Origin: an uncultured Spirochaetaceae bacterium
Lineage (GTDB): Bacteria > Spirochaetota > Spirochaetia > Sphaerochaetales > Sphaerochaetaceae
DNA length: 64,000 bases
NCBI GenBank assembly: GCA_944389505.1
Contig: CALXMP010000001.1
Coordinates: forward strand, 186,001 to 250,000
Direction: 5' to 3'
Part shown: positions 1-9,378 of the stretch, piece after piece
How the letters are laid out: every line of letters begins with the position of its first letter
How positions within the stretch are numbered: position 1 is the first letter of the stretch
Notes under the pieces: model-generated
The model's database searches: none
Told to the model about the DNA's origin: nothing
The model's input: only the letters and a program-made list of their open reading frames with translations
Translations under genes and position numbers: made by a program

Positions 1-1027
1 TATAATGGGCACGTACTGTAGCAGGGACCTCGTCATGCATCAAAGCAAGATCAAGCAGCTTGTTCACCATCGCGATATCTATCCCCGCAGGGCATGGAGC
101 ACAGTGCCCGCAGTATGTGCACTGGCCGGAATATGCATGCGCAGGAGCTCCTGCAAGTACCGTTGCATAGTCCTTCTCCTCCTCGGAGGCTGTCTCATAG
201 GCGACCGCCGCATCAACATGCCCGATGGAATCAAATCCAGTCAGAACACTGGCGACAGCAGGCCGTGTAAGCGCATAATGGATGCACTGTACAGGAGTCA
301 GGGCTACTCCGAAAGGTGAAGTCTTAGCATCGAGCAGTCTTCCTCCAGCATAGCCCTTCATCACGGTGATTCCTACCCCATTCTGCTCGCAGATGCGATA
401 CAGCTCTGCTCTCTCCGGGGTTATGCCGCCTGCATTGGCGTAATATTCATCCTTGAAGTAATCATTGAGATCCTCAGAGGCTGGAAGCATATCAAAAGCA
501 GGATTCACAGAGAACAGTATCATCTCAATCTTGCCGCTCTCCGCAGCAAGTTTGGCAACTTCAGGATTATGGGTACTCATGCCGATATGCCTTATGATTC
601 CTTTCTCTTTAAGGGATAAAGCAAAGGCATAGAATTCTCCATCCATCAGCGCATGGAACTCTTTTGTCTCATCGACGAAATGGATCATGCCAAGATCTAT
701 GTAATCTGTATTGAATCTGTTCAGAAGATCCTGGAATGCAGCCCGCACTATCCCGAGATTCCGTGATTTGACATACTGTCCATTCTGCCAGGTAGAACCA
801 AGATGGCCCTGTATGATCCAGTGCTCCCTGTTGCCTTTTATGGCTTTCCCTATATTCGATCTCACCTCTGGATTGGACATCCAGCAGTCGAGGATATTTA
901 TGCCTTTATCCGCGCAGTAATGGACAATCTCACAGACCTCCTCTGTATTATGCCTTTCAAGCCATTCGGCGCCCAGTCCGATCTCGCTTACTTCCAACCC
1001 TGTCTTTCCAAGAGCTCTGTAATTCAT
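1..1027 (-). CDS. Aldo/keto reductase with C-terminal 4Fe-4S motif (partial, 3' end off window)
   Basis: Read leftward from ATG at 1027, preceded by GGAGG about 6 nt upstream; 342 codons lie in the window and the stop is beyond the left edge. The N-terminus (MNYRALGKTGLEVSEIGLG) is the typical start of the aldo/keto reductase TIM barrel. Near the visible end, complement of about 75-115, is the cysteine cluster CTYCGHCAPCP, the ferredoxin-like tail found in the iron-sulfur subclass of this family. Such proteins are soluble NAD(P)H-linked oxidoreductases, but the substrate cannot be read from sequence. It is divergent from a YhcH-family gene with 79 bp between starts, which suggests a sugar-related role by context only. 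Confidence 0.9.
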   Translation of the reverse strand, partial: MNYRALGKTGLEVSEIGLGAEWLERHNTEEVCEIVHYCADKGINILDCWMSNPEVRSNIGKAIKGNREHWIIQGHLGSTWQNGQYVKSRNLGIVRAAFQDLLNRFNTDYIDLGMIHFVDETKEFHALMDGEFYAFALSLKEKGIIRHIGMSTHNPEVAKLAAESGKIEMILFSVNPAFDMLPASEDLNDYFKDEYYANAGGITPERAELYRICEQNGVGITVMKGYAGGRLLDAKTSPFGVALTPVQCIHYALTRPAVASVLTGFDSIGHVDAAVAYETASEEEKDYATVLAGAPAHAYSGQCTYCGHCAPCPAGIDIAMVNKLLDLALMHDEVPATVRAHY

Positions 1028-1106
1028 CCAGCATCCTCCATAGATGATGATTATACAGCTGTAATCGTAATCCGTGGTATCATTAAGAAAATTCCAAGGA
1101 GTACAG

Positions 1107-1553
1107 ATGATCTACGACAAACTTGAAAGAATCGGATTGTATTATTCTGCAATACCACATCTCGAAGAACTTGCAGAAGAACTGAAATCAATCGATCTCA
1201 GCACCATAGAGGCAGGAACATACTATACGAAGAAAAGTGGCATAAAATACATGGTTCAGGAGTATTCCACAGCCATGTCTAAGCAGCCGGAGGTCCATGC
1301 CGAATACATGGATGTCCAGATAGTGCTTGATGGCAATGAGAGATTCCAGGCTTTCCGTGCCATAGATAGTCTTCCTGATTCATTCAGCAAAGCTGATGAC
1401 ATTGGCTTTTTTGATATCGAAGATGGCGTAGACTTCCCTCTCAGGAAGAATACATTCATCATTGTTTTCCCATATGAACCCCATACACCAGGACTCAGCC
1501 TTGGGAATCAGGAGAATATAAGGAAGATAGTGGCGAAGATACCATTCAACTAA
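1107..1553 (+). CDS. YhcH/YjgK/YiaL family protein (DUF386), cupin-like
   Basis: A 148-residue protein starting MIYDKLERIGLYY. The start at 1107 is chosen over an upstream in-frame ATG at 1074 because AAGGAG lies at 1096-1101 with good spacing. The conserved pattern HAEYMDVQIVLDG near residue 65 and the late FPYEPHTPGL segment (with the metal-site-type histidine) match the YhcH/YiaL family, small beta-barrel proteins that accompany sialic acid, ketogulonate and other sugar pathways and may act as anomerases. The exact substrate is unknown. It is divergently oriented to the aldo/keto reductase and meets the antitoxin-like gene tail to tail with zero bases between them. Confidence 0.88.
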   Translation: MIYDKLERIGLYYSAIPHLEELAEELKSIDLSTIEAGTYYTKKSGIKYMVQEYSTAMSKQPEVHAEYMDVQIVLDGNERFQAFRAIDSLPDSFSKADDIGFFDIEDGVDFPLRKNTFIIVFPYEPHTPGLSLGNQENIRKIVAKIPFN

Positions 1554-1847
1554 TCAATCGGATTCTGCAGATATCCCTTCAGCGCATAATCCAGAGAGCA
1601 GAGTATCATAAGAGTGCTGCAGATTAAGCCAGTAACCAATACTGGTTCCAAGCGTATTTGACAGCTTTGCTGCTATATCAATTGACAGCTTCTGTTTTCC
1701 ACCAATGATTCCATCAAGTTCATTTGGGGGAATATCAAGCATCAGTGCAAAATCGCAAGGACGCAGTTCTTTCTCCTCCAGAATCTCGTTGATGTAATAT
1801 CCAGGATGAAATGCTATCTTATCACCACATTCAATATAATTGCTCAT
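1554..1847 (-). CDS. HigA-type addiction-module antitoxin, HTH (XRE)
   Basis: A 97-residue protein starting MSNYIECGD. The start at 1847 is preferred to an earlier one because GGAGGTGG sits 7-8 nt upstream. Residues about 15-80 carry the HigA signature: FHPGYYINEILEEKEL at the front, then a helix-turn-helix with NELDGIIGGKQKLS, then GTSIGYWLNLQHSYD, characteristic of the HigA/VapI antidote family. Such proteins bind their own operator and neutralise a RelE-like HigB toxin. No HigB-sized open frame lies on either side; upstream is a Fic gene on the opposite strand. It is therefore either an orphan antitoxin or a stand-alone regulator of the adjacent Fic gene. Confidence 0.9.
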   Translation of the reverse strand: MSNYIECGDKIAFHPGYYINEILEEKELRPCDFALMLDIPPNELDGIIGGKQKLSIDIAAKLSNTLGTSIGYWLNLQHSYDTLLSGLCAEGISAESD

Positions 1848-1952
1848 GATATCCACCTCCACGGATTAGATCATAATATTATTATATTCTATGTTTCTAT
1901 CATTTTCTATTATTTTCTGCAATCATATTGTATAATATAGCAGGAGAAGATA

Positions 1953-3017
1953 ATGAGCGTGATAAAAGTATCCGATATCCAGATAAGTCTGGAAATGACA
2001 AAAAACCTGATTGATGTGGAACGCTATGCCGTACAATGGAAGCAGCGTGCCGATGAGATACCAAGAGAACTGCTATCAAGGCTCAGGAATGCCAGCGCAT
2101 TTGAGAGCATCGGCTCTTCAAACAGGATAGAAGGCAATACACTTACAGATGAAGAGGTCCAGAAGGTGCTTTCCGGTCTGAATATGAAAACATTCAGAAC
2201 CAGGGATGAGCAGGAAGTAGCAGGATATGCGGAAGCCCTTGATATAATCTTCTCTGACTATGAAAGCATACCACTTACCGAAAACCACATAAAGCAGCTG
2301 CATCAGATACTGATGAAGTATTCAGACAAGGATGAACGACACAGAGGCGAATACAAGAAACTCGACAACTCCGTCGCAGCATTTGATGAAAATGGAAATG
2401 AAATAGGGATTGTCTTCAGGACAGCATCGGCATTTGAAACACCGATGCTTATGGAACAGTTGGTAAAAGAGACCAATGACCTCTTCTGCAGCAACCTTCT
2501 CTCTCCGCTGATTACGATAGGACTTTTCATAGTACATTATCTGGCAATACATCCTTTCCAAGATGGAAACGGAAGAACCGCCAGGCTCCTAACAATACTC
2601 CTTCTCATGAGAGCAGGCTATTCATATATGCCATACTACTCGATGGAAAAGCTGATCGAGGATACTAAGGATTCATATTACCGCAGTCTCAGAATGACGC
2701 AGATTACATTCCAGAATGAGAAGATAGACTATAGACCCTGGCTGGAATATTTCATCGCACTACTGGCACGCCAGACGAAATACCTGGATGAGAAAGTCCT
2801 GGAATACAGGTCAAGCACCCTCCTTCCCGGGAATGAGCAGAAGGTCATAGATATCATAAAAGCGCTCAATGGAGCTGGCTATGGTGATATATCAAAGCAG
2901 ATTCCTGATATGAGGCCGAATACTCTTCGCCGCATACTGCGGCATCTCCAGTCACTCCATATAATCGAGAAGCATGGAGAGGGAAAAGGCTCCTGGTACT
3001 GTTTCAGGCGCTCATGA
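1953..3017 (+). CDS. Fic family protein (putative AMP-transferase) with N-terminal inhibitory motif
   Basis: A 354-residue protein. The catalytic Fic motif HPFQDGNGRTAR is complete at residues 200-211 (His200), so nucleotidyl transfer (AMPylation of a target hydroxyl) is expected. Residues 56-61 (SNRIEG) fit the (S/T)xxxE(G/N) inhibitory helix placed N-terminal to the Fic core, the class II arrangement in which a Glu blocks productive ATP binding. The C-terminal 60 residues look like a winged-helix DNA-binding domain (ALNGAGYGDISKQIPDMR region). A TATAAT at 1931-1936 and CAGGAGAAG at 1941-1949 precede the ATG. The divergent neighbour is a HigA-like antitoxin. The target protein is unknown. 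Confidence 0.93.
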   Translation: MSVIKVSDIQISLEMTKNLIDVERYAVQWKQRADEIPRELLSRLRNASAFESIGSSNRIEGNTLTDEEVQKVLSGLNMKTFRTRDEQEVAGYAEALDIIFSDYESIPLTENHIKQLHQILMKYSDKDERHRGEYKKLDNSVAAFDENGNEIGIVFRTASAFETPMLMEQLVKETNDLFCSNLLSPLITIGLFIVHYLAIHPFQDGNGRTARLLTILLLMRAGYSYMPYYSMEKLIEDTKDSYYRSLRMTQITFQNEKIDYRPWLEYFIALLARQTKYLDEKVLEYRSSTLLPGNEQKVIDIIKALNGAGYGDISKQIPDMRPNTLRRILRHLQSLHIIEKHGEGKGSWYCFRRS

Positions 3018-3069
3018 AGAATGCCGCTGCAGCCGAGTCGGCCATAGCGGCATCCATGGGAAGCGAAGA

Positions 3070-4353
3070 TTACTTCCAATACTTTGCCATCCGCTCCTTC
3101 AGCGAGGCCCTGTACGCATCCCAGTCCTCTATCGGGCAGGCGGCAACGCCGTCCTCAACGGCAGCCTTGGCAACAGCGACTGCCTCATACTCTATCACCC
3201 TCGGGTCGAACGGCTTGGGCACGATGTACTTCCTGCCGAATGAGAAGTCCTCGCCTCCATAAGCCTTCCTCACCTCATCGGTTACAGGCTCATGCGCAAG
3301 CTTCGAGAGCGCCTTTGCGGCTGCCATCTTCATATTCTCCGTTATCCTCGATGCCCTGACATCCAGCGCGCCGCGGAAGATGAACGGGAAACCAAGGACA
3401 TTGTTTATCTGGTTCGGGTAGTCAGAGCGCCCTGTCGCCATTATCACATCATCCCTTGCATCCATAGCATCCTCATACGTGATCTCAGGATCGGGATTCG
3501 CCATCGCGAACACTATCGGATCATGGGCCATGCTCCTGAGCATATCCTTCGTCAGGCATCCTGCCACGGACAGTCCCATGAATACATCGGCATCCTTCAC
3601 CGCTTCTGCAAGCGTCCTCTTAGCAGTATCCGCAGCGAATTCGGACTTCTCCGCCGTAAGGCCTTCCCTGCCCTTGTAGATTACACCCTTGCTGTCAAGA
3701 AGAAGAAGATTCTCCTTCCTGACACCCGCCGCAATGAACATCCTTGCGCAGGAGATTCCCGCAGCTCCTGCTCCATTAACTACTACCTTCATATCACAGA
3801 GCTTCCTGCCGGTTATCTCCGCAGCATTCATAAGCCCTGCCGTCGCGATGATTGCGGTACCGTGCTGGTCATCATGGAATACCGGGATATCACAGCGCTT
3901 GATGAGCTCCCTCTCTATATAGAAGCACTCCGGCCCCTTTATATCCTCAAGGTTGATGCCGCCGAATGTCGGGGATATCGCTGCGATGATATCAACAAGC
4001 TTCTCAGGATCCTTCTCATTGATCTCTATATCGAATACATCTATATCCGAAAACCTCTTGAACAGCACTCCCTTGCCCTCCATAACGGGCTTTGAAGCAA
4101 GAGCGCCCCTGTTACCGAGGCCGAGGATCGCAGTGCCGTTCGAGATAACCGCCACAAGGTTCCCCTTCGATGTGTACTTATACGCATCCTCGGCATTCTC
4201 AGCGATCTTAAGCACAGGCTTGGCAACCCCTGGTGTATATGCAAGCGCCAGATCATCTGCAGTTGCGCACGGCTTTGTCGGTACTACCGAGACCTTGCCT
4301 GGAACCCCATCCTTTGAATGGTACTCAAGCGCTTTCTTCTCAAGTTCGTCCAT
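3070..4353 (-). CDS. NAD(P)-dependent malic enzyme, short form
   Basis: A 427-residue protein that decarboxylates malate to pyruvate and CO2 with reduction of NAD or NADP in the cytoplasm. The N-terminal catalytic half shows [26 protein letters not shown] and [11 protein letters not shown]; the C-terminal half is a Rossmann domain with [15 protein letters not shown]. The length corresponds to the short bacterial form without the phosphotransacetylase-like extension of MaeB. The start at 4353 has GGAGGGAGAAT directly upstream. A plausible promoter of its own lies at 4382-4410, although the ribokinase operon reads in from upstream. Cofactor preference cannot be decided by eye. Confidence 0.95.
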   Translation of the reverse strand: MDELEKKALEYHSKDGVPGKVSVVPTKPCATADDLALAYTPGVAKPVLKIAENAEDAYKYTSKGNLVAVISNGTAILGLGNRGALASKPVMEGKGVLFKRFSDIDVFDIEINEKDPEKLVDIIAAISPTFGGINLEDIKGPECFYIERELIKRCDIPVFHDDQHGTAIIATAGLMNAAEITGRKLCDMKVVVNGAGAAGISCARMFIAAGVRKENLLLLDSKGVIYKGREGLTAEKSEFAADTAKRTLAEAVKDADVFMGLSVAGCLTKDMLRSMAHDPIVFAMANPDPEITYEDAMDARDDVIMATGRSDYPNQINNVLGFPFIFRGALDVRASRITENMKMAAAKALSKLAHEPVTDEVRKAYGGEDFSFGRKYIVPKPFDPRVIEYEAVAVAKAAVEDGVAACPIEDWDAYRASLKERMAKYWK

Positions 4354-4381
4354 ATTCTCCCTCCATTATCAATGCAGAGAT

Positions 4382-4410
4382 ATTCTTCCAGCTGTTCATG
4401 CTCTAGTCAA
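4382..4410 (-). promoter_or_regulatory. Putative sigma-70 promoter of the malic enzyme gene
   Basis: On the minus strand TTGACT (4405-4410), a 17-nt spacer and AAGAAT (4382-4387) precede the malic enzyme start by about 30 nt. It lies in the 87-bp gap after the ribokinase gene, so malic enzyme can be expressed apart from the nucleoside operon. Confidence 0.5.
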
Positions 4411-4440
4411 TCTCTGGCCCTAAGATTATACATCGTACCC

Positions 4441-5322
4441 TCAGAAAAAGACCTCTTCTCTGACCGGGATGGACTCCATTGCCCCTTTCCTTGATACAGC
4501 AATGCCTGATGCCCTGGATGCAAAGAATAGAGCCTTCTGGATATCATAACCATCAATTCTGGATGCAAGGAAATAGCCAATGAAGGTATCGCCGGCAGCA
4601 GTAGTATCCAATACTGGATAATCAATTATATCCTGATGCCACACCCGGCCTCCGCTAATATAGCAGGCTCCTTCCCGCCCCAGAGTCAAGAGTATATCAT
4701 TCGATGGGTACTTGGAGCCAAGCTCCTCGATAAGATGGTCCTTATCATCCGAAGAACATCCGGCAAGTCCTGCACCCTCTATCTCGTTGACAACAATCAG
4801 TCTGACCTTATCAAGGGGAAGATCATTAACGGATGCATCAAAAGGAGCAGCATTAAAGCAGATATCCATACCGGTATCGATGGCTTTCTCCATGATCAGA
4901 TCAAGATTATTTATCTCGTTCTGCAGCACAAGCCAGTCCCCGGATCCGAATGATCTGAACACCTCCTCAATCTCAGCTTCGGCAATGCAATGGTTCCCTC
5001 CAGGATAAAGCAATATTGCATTCTGTTTCGAGGAGTCAATCTGAATGATTGCATGACCAGAGGCAGAATCCGTCACAGTAACGAAGCGTGTATCCACGCC
5101 ATAGCTTCCCAGAAGATTGAGAATAAACTCACCATCCTTTCCTATCTTCCCGGCATGGTATACCTCAAGACCAGACTTTGCCAGAGCAGCGGACTGGTTA
5201 GCTCCCTTTCCTCCTGCATTTCTTACCATCCCAGACGAAGATAGCGTCTCTCCCCCGAAAACGAAATGCGGTACGCTATACACATAATCTATATTGAGAG
5301 AACCATAATTCAGAACCTTCAT
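4441..5322 (-). CDS. rbsK: PfkB-family sugar kinase, probable ribokinase
   Basis: A 293-residue kinase. It starts MKVLNYGSLNIDYVY, has the substrate-binding GGKGANQSAALAKSG motif near residue 37 and the ATP/anion-hole motif DTTAAGDTFIGYF with the catalytic Asp near residue 246, as in ribokinases. It is the last gene of the operon binding protein-permease-permease-nucleoside hydrolase-kinase, only 3 nt after the hydrolase gene, so phosphorylation of the ribose released from nucleosides is the natural role. It is a clear paralogue of the kinase at 32537-33439, sharing the GGETLSS and LQNEIN segments. Ribose specificity is inferred from context. Confidence 0.88.
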   Translation of the reverse strand: MKVLNYGSLNIDYVYSVPHFVFGGETLSSSGMVRNAGGKGANQSAALAKSGLEVYHAGKIGKDGEFILNLLGSYGVDTRFVTVTDSASGHAIIQIDSSKQNAILLYPGGNHCIAEAEIEEVFRSFGSGDWLVLQNEINNLDLIMEKAIDTGMDICFNAAPFDASVNDLPLDKVRLIVVNEIEGAGLAGCSSDDKDHLIEELGSKYPSNDILLTLGREGACYISGGRVWHQDIIDYPVLDTTAAGDTFIGYFLASRIDGYDIQKALFFASRASGIAVSRKGAMESIPVREEVFF

Positions 5323-5325
5323 TTA

Positions 5326-6222
5326 CTACCCCAGAATCCTTTCCCTGAATGTGGCAAGAACACCCTCATTATCCACACTGCTTGCGCAGAAGATATTCCT
5401 ATCAGGAATAGTATGTACTCCGATCTTGCTCTTCCGGAATGTCATGCCCCTTGTAAATTCACCTTTCAGCTCAACAACGATATCCTCGGAAGAGAACTGG
5501 AAAAGCTCCGGTTTTATGAGTGAGATTATTGCAGATGGATCATGGAGGAATGTATGTCGTCCCCTTGCCTCCTTATATCTTCTCAGAAGCTCCCCGAGAA
5601 GATCGGTTATCGGGGAGCCATGTGCTCTTATCTCCTGATATAGCTCCTCCGTTACAGGGCATCTGAGCGTCGCATCCAATCCGACGGCATAGATCGGAAC
5701 CCCGCTTGAGAATACCACGGAAGCCGCTTCAGGATCACAGAAGATGTTCCATTCATCATAATGAAAATAGAAGGCTCCTCCCATCATCACAATCCTCTTT
5801 ATGTACTTCACGGAATCTGGATGGAGCATGAACAATGCTGCTATATTTGTCAGAGGGCCGATTGGGACAAGCGTAATCTCATTTCGGTTCTCCATAATCG
5901 AACGATATAGAAAATCTACGGCAGTGACATCGGAAGCAATCTCTATAGTTGCCATATCATCAAGGAATTGTATAGGCAGTACTTCCGTATCGGCCTCATT
6001 GATTATCGGATGGCCAATTCCTGCATACACGGGAATATCATTATGCCCAAGTATCCCAATAAGACGCTTAGTTATCTTAGCCCGTGCCACCGTATTACGG
6101 AAAACAGTTGTTATACCTTTGACCTCAAGTTCCGGAGATCGTAGCGCAAGGGAGATTGCAAGAGCATCATCAGCATCATCGCCGATATCCGTATCGATTA
6201 TTATCTTTTCTCTGATATCCAT
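5326..6222 (-). CDS. Inosine/uridine-preferring nucleoside N-ribohydrolase
   Basis: A 298-residue protein with the calcium-binding N-terminal motif IIIDTDIGDDADDA (residues about 7-20), the NALVPIGPLTNIA-type segment seen as ITLVPIGPLTNIAAL, and MGGAFYF. These are hallmarks of the IunH/RihA family, which cleaves the N-glycosidic bond of ribonucleosides to free base plus ribose. GGAGTG precedes the ATG. It sits between two ABC permease genes and a ribokinase-type kinase, with gaps of 3 nt on each side, giving an import-cleave-phosphorylate order. Whether purine or pyrimidine nucleosides are preferred cannot be told. Confidence 0.94.
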   Translation of the reverse strand: MDIREKIIIDTDIGDDADDALAISLALRSPELEVKGITTVFRNTVARAKITKRLIGILGHNDIPVYAGIGHPIINEADTEVLPIQFLDDMATIEIASDVTAVDFLYRSIMENRNEITLVPIGPLTNIAALFMLHPDSVKYIKRIVMMGGAFYFHYDEWNIFCDPEAASVVFSSGVPIYAVGLDATLRCPVTEELYQEIRAHGSPITDLLGELLRRYKEARGRHTFLHDPSAIISLIKPELFQFSSEDIVVELKGEFTRGMTFRKSKIGVHTIPDRNIFCASSVDNEGVLATFRERILG

Positions 6223-6225
6223 AAA

Positions 6226-7077
6226 TCACTCCTTCATTCCTGATGTGCTTATACCAAGCTTGTAATACTTCTGGAGCGGGAAGAAAAACGCCAGAGGTAC
6301 TGCGATGGTAACGACGATAGAGGCGAATATCTCACCCCACAGTGTTGCATATTCCTGCTGGAATACGGACTGTGCAATCTGTATGACCTGAACATTCGAG
6401 GCATTGGCGGCAAGAAGAGGCCACATATAGGACTGCCACTGATAGAAGAATATCAAAAGGCCTGCACTGACCATTATAGGTTTAGAGAGAGGTAGATATA
6501 TCCTCCTGAAAATCATGAACTTGCTTGCGCCCTCCAGCATCGCCGATTCGTAAAGGCTATGCGGAGTGTCTTCATACGAGTTCTTGAAGAGGAAGATATA
6601 CGTTCCGTTTGCAATCGCAGGCAGTATCAGAGCTGTTCTTGTATTCACCAGATTAAGATTGTAGACAAGCGAATAGAGAGGTATTGCTATAGCCTCAAAT
6701 GGTATCATCATCGTGACAATAACGAGTGTAAACCAGAATGTCTTTGTCCTGAAGCGAATCTTTGCGAAGGCGAATCCTGCCATTGCATTGATCAGTATTC
6801 CGAATACTACCGTGACAAAGCATACCCAGGCTGTATTCCAGAGAGGCATTAGGAATCCATAGTCAACGAAAAGGCTCCTGAACGATTCAAGGGTATACTT
6901 CTCCGGAACAAGCGTCCTCAGCGATAGCGGTGCAGCATATTTGAATATGTCCGATGCAGGTCTCAGGGATGAGACAAATGCATAGTACACGGGAAGCAGC
7001 AGGAATATTGCATAGGCAACCATGAAAGCATACTTGATAACTAAAAGAATCATATCTGATGGGGTTTTCTTTCTCAT
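6226..7077 (-). CDS. ABC transporter permease, MalG/UgpE type
   Basis: A 283-residue inner-membrane protein with six hydrophobic segments and the EAA-loop region ESAMLEGASKFMIFRRIYLPLSKP near residue 185, the site where the ATPase docks. It belongs to the carbohydrate-uptake type 1 permeases. GAGGTG precedes the start. It pairs with the upstream permease 7087-8001 and the binding protein 8068-9378. No ATPase gene is in this operon, so a shared MsmK/UgpC-type ATPase encoded elsewhere is needed, which is common for this transporter class. Confidence 0.93.
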   Translation of the reverse strand: MRKKTPSDMILLVIKYAFMVAYAIFLLLPVYYAFVSSLRPASDIFKYAAPLSLRTLVPEKYTLESFRSLFVDYGFLMPLWNTAWVCFVTVVFGILINAMAGFAFAKIRFRTKTFWFTLVIVTMMIPFEAIAIPLYSLVYNLNLVNTRTALILPAIANGTYIFLFKNSYEDTPHSLYESAMLEGASKFMIFRRIYLPLSKPIMVSAGLLIFFYQWQSYMWPLLAANASNVQVIQIAQSVFQQEYATLWGEIFASIVVTIAVPLAFFFPLQKYYKLGISTSGMKE

Positions 7078-7086
7078 ATACGCACC

Positions 7087-8001
7087 TCAGTACTTCGGTT
7101 TGAGAAGCTTCATCTCAACCATAACAACAGCAAATGCAAAGATTATCAGGAGCGAAACCATTGCATAGGATTTACCGAAATCCGCATATACGAATCCCGT
7201 CTTATAAGCTTCATACATGATAAGATCTGTGGATCCTTCAGGACCCCCGAGCGTGATCATATGCACAGGGATGAACATAAGAAGATTCGATATTGTATCT
7301 GATACGACGACGAACATCATCGATCTCTTTATCATTGGGAGGATAATGCTCCATATTGTTCTGAGCCTTCCAGCGCCATCGATACGAGCAGACTCGAGTA
7401 CGGACTGCGAGACATCCTGAATTCCTGTGAGGAGATAAAGCATCCAGTATCCGCATCCACGCCAGTTGCAGATCAGTATCATGCTCATCATAGCCTGTGT
7501 CTTACTTGTGAAGAACGGCTGGGCATCGATACCGACAAGGCCTAGGATGCTGTTAACAATTCCTTGATTAGGATTGAGCATGATATTCCAAAGCATACAT
7601 GCCGATGTAAGTGCAATGGTAATCGGCATCATGAATATTACACGGAATGTAGAACTTGTCCTGCTCGGCTTTGATACAAGAAGAGCTAGAATCAACGCTA
7701 TCACAATCTGCACAGGTGTTGTTATCAGATTGAACTTCAGAGTGACAATCAGCGAATTTATGAATATGCTATCGCGGAAAAGCGATACGTAATTCTCGAA
7801 TCCAACGAACAGCGTCTTTCCCGTAAGGAATGATTCTGTGAAGAAGCTGCCAAAGAAAGACAGCAGTATAGGGTATATTTTGAAGATAATCAGAAGTAAG
7901 AGCGCCGGAACGACGAAGACTAGCGTCTCTATACCTGATCTGATCTTGAATTTTCTTATTTCAGGATTATATCCCGGAGAAATCCCATTATTCCTACTCA
8001 T
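7087..8001 (-). CDS. ABC transporter permease, MalF/UgpA type
   Basis: A 304-residue membrane permease. The start at 8001 (MSRNNGISPGYNP) is preferred to a longer reading because AAAGGA lies about 5 nt upstream. Hydrophobic segments begin with FVVPALLLLIIFKIYPILLS and the EAA loop reads ESARIDGAGRLRTIWSIILP. It is the first permease after the binding-protein gene, separated from it by a stable hairpin. Together with the MalG-type partner it should form the channel for a nucleoside or ribosyl compound, judged from the downstream hydrolase and kinase. Confidence 0.92.
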   Translation of the reverse strand: MSRNNGISPGYNPEIRKFKIRSGIETLVFVVPALLLLIIFKIYPILLSFFGSFFTESFLTGKTLFVGFENYVSLFRDSIFINSLIVTLKFNLITTPVQIVIALILALLVSKPSRTSSTFRVIFMMPITIALTSACMLWNIMLNPNQGIVNSILGLVGIDAQPFFTSKTQAMMSMILICNWRGCGYWMLYLLTGIQDVSQSVLESARIDGAGRLRTIWSIILPMIKRSMMFVVVSDTISNLLMFIPVHMITLGGPEGSTDLIMYEAYKTGFVYADFGKSYAMVSLLIIFAFAVVMVEMKLLKPKY

Positions 8002-8018
8002 AGACATCCTTTTCCAAT

Positions 8019-8043
8019 GTGGGGCCAGATGAACTGACCCCAC
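8019..8043 (-). promoter_or_regulatory. Intercistronic hairpin between binding-protein and permease genes
   Basis: Inverted repeat GTGGGG (8019-8024) and CCCCAC (8038-8043), extended by CAG/CTG around a 5-nt loop with one mismatch. There is no U-tract on the minus strand. Position suggests a processing or stabilising hairpin that raises binding-protein mRNA relative to the permeases. Confidence 0.55.
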
Positions 8044-8067
8044 TTATCTCATAACACAAGGAGCTTA

Positions 8068-9378
8068 TTATCTGCTGTAACGTGCCAGGAGGCCATCTAT
8101 CCTTGAAGCTGCTTGATCAAGGCTTGTCTTCACATCCGATCCATTCCTTATATCCTCGATAGCCATATCGACAACATCAGACCATTCATTGTATCCAGGA
8201 GTCTTCGGGCGACCTACGGAATAGGCGTCAAGATCTTCAGAGAGAAGCTTATAGACCTCATGTCCCTCATAATCATCAGCCGTTATGACCTCGATTCTTG
8301 ACTTATTGCATCCGAGGTTACTCTGGCTGTCGAGGAAGATATCGGAACCTTCCTCACACGTGATGAACCTCACGAACAATGCAGCCGCTTCCTTGTTCTT
8401 TGAATAAGCGTTGACAGCAACGTGCCATGAATCAGAACCAACAGCAGGAACACCATCCTCAAATGCGGGAACTGGCATGATACCAACGTTGAGCCCCTTC
8501 CCTGCAGCTCTTGCATAGCAGACCGGATCGCCGAAAATAAATGCACATCTGCCAGTATCAAAGAGCTCTCTACCTTCATTCGTCGCAACACCCTTCGGTG
8601 AAATACCGAGATCATTAAACCAACTCTGATAGAACTTCATAGCCTCTATGCTCTCTTCGCTGTTGAGATAACCCGTTGCTGTTGTTCCATCTTCTGAAAG
8701 CCAGCGAGCCCCAAGGGAATTAGCAATCGGCATTACATTCCATGCCCTATTCACCTGATCAGGGATGAGGCCCCATGTAGTGACATTGCCATTCTCCTTC
8801 TCAACGCACTGAGCTGCGATATCAACAAGCTCTTCCCAGGTCATGCGCTCTGCGGGATCCGATGAAGGATATGGTATGCCATGCCTATCAAGTATATCCT
8901 TATTGTAAACCATGATCATTCCGGATTCCTTCTTTGGGCCTGTCATCACCTTGCCATTATAGGATGCGGCATTGAGACCTGTTGATGTGAATGTATTCTC
9001 GAGATCCTCTTTTGACATGTAATCCTCGAACGGAGAGATATATCCCCTTACGCTGTAGGAAGCCACAAGCGGAGCATCAACATTAAATACATCGAAATCA
9101 GAGGCCTTTGACTGCATTCTCACCTCGACAAGCTCCATATACTGATCGAATGGATAGGATTCCGAACGAACCTTAATACCATATTTCTCATAGAACTTAT
9201 CAAAGATCTCCTGCCCTACAGGACCATCCCATGGATCGGCATGAGAGTTAAGGTATACAAGTTCAGTCCCTCCACTGCTGCTTTTAACTGCCGGCTGTGA
9301 AGATTCGGAATTCCCGCCTGCAAACAGCAGAGCTGACAAAACAAGTAGAATGCTGATCAATCCGATTGCTTTCTTCAT
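8068..9378 (-). CDS. ABC transporter periplasmic solute-binding protein (sugar/nucleoside type)
   Basis: A 436-residue protein of the family 1 extracellular binding proteins. The ATG at 9378 (MKKAIGLISILLVLSALLFAGG) is preferred to a GTG two codons upstream, with GGAGG spaced 5 nt. The signal peptide has no lipobox cysteine, ending in FAGGNSES, a style frequent in spirochaete binding proteins. Middle motifs such as DVFNVDAPLVASYSVRGYISPF are typical of sugar-binding members. It heads an operon with two permeases, a nucleoside hydrolase and a ribokinase, so a nucleoside or related riboside is the best guess for its ligand. Confidence 0.92.
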   Translation of the reverse strand: MKKAIGLISILLVLSALLFAGGNSESSQPAVKSSSGGTELVYLNSHADPWDGPVGQEIFDKFYEKYGIKVRSESYPFDQYMELVEVRMQSKASDFDVFNVDAPLVASYSVRGYISPFEDYMSKEDLENTFTSTGLNAASYNGKVMTGPKKESGMIMVYNKDILDRHGIPYPSSDPAERMTWEELVDIAAQCVEKENGNVTTWGLIPDQVNRAWNVMPIANSLGARWLSEDGTTATGYLNSEESIEAMKFYQSWFNDLGISPKGVATNEGRELFDTGRCAFIFGDPVCYARAAGKGLNVGIMPVPAFEDGVPAVGSDSWHVAVNAYSKNKEAAALFVRFITCEEGSDIFLDSQSNLGCNKSRIEVITADDYEGHEVYKLLSEDLDAYSVGRPKTPGYNEWSDVVDMAIEDIRNGSDVKTSLDQAASRIDGLLARYSR

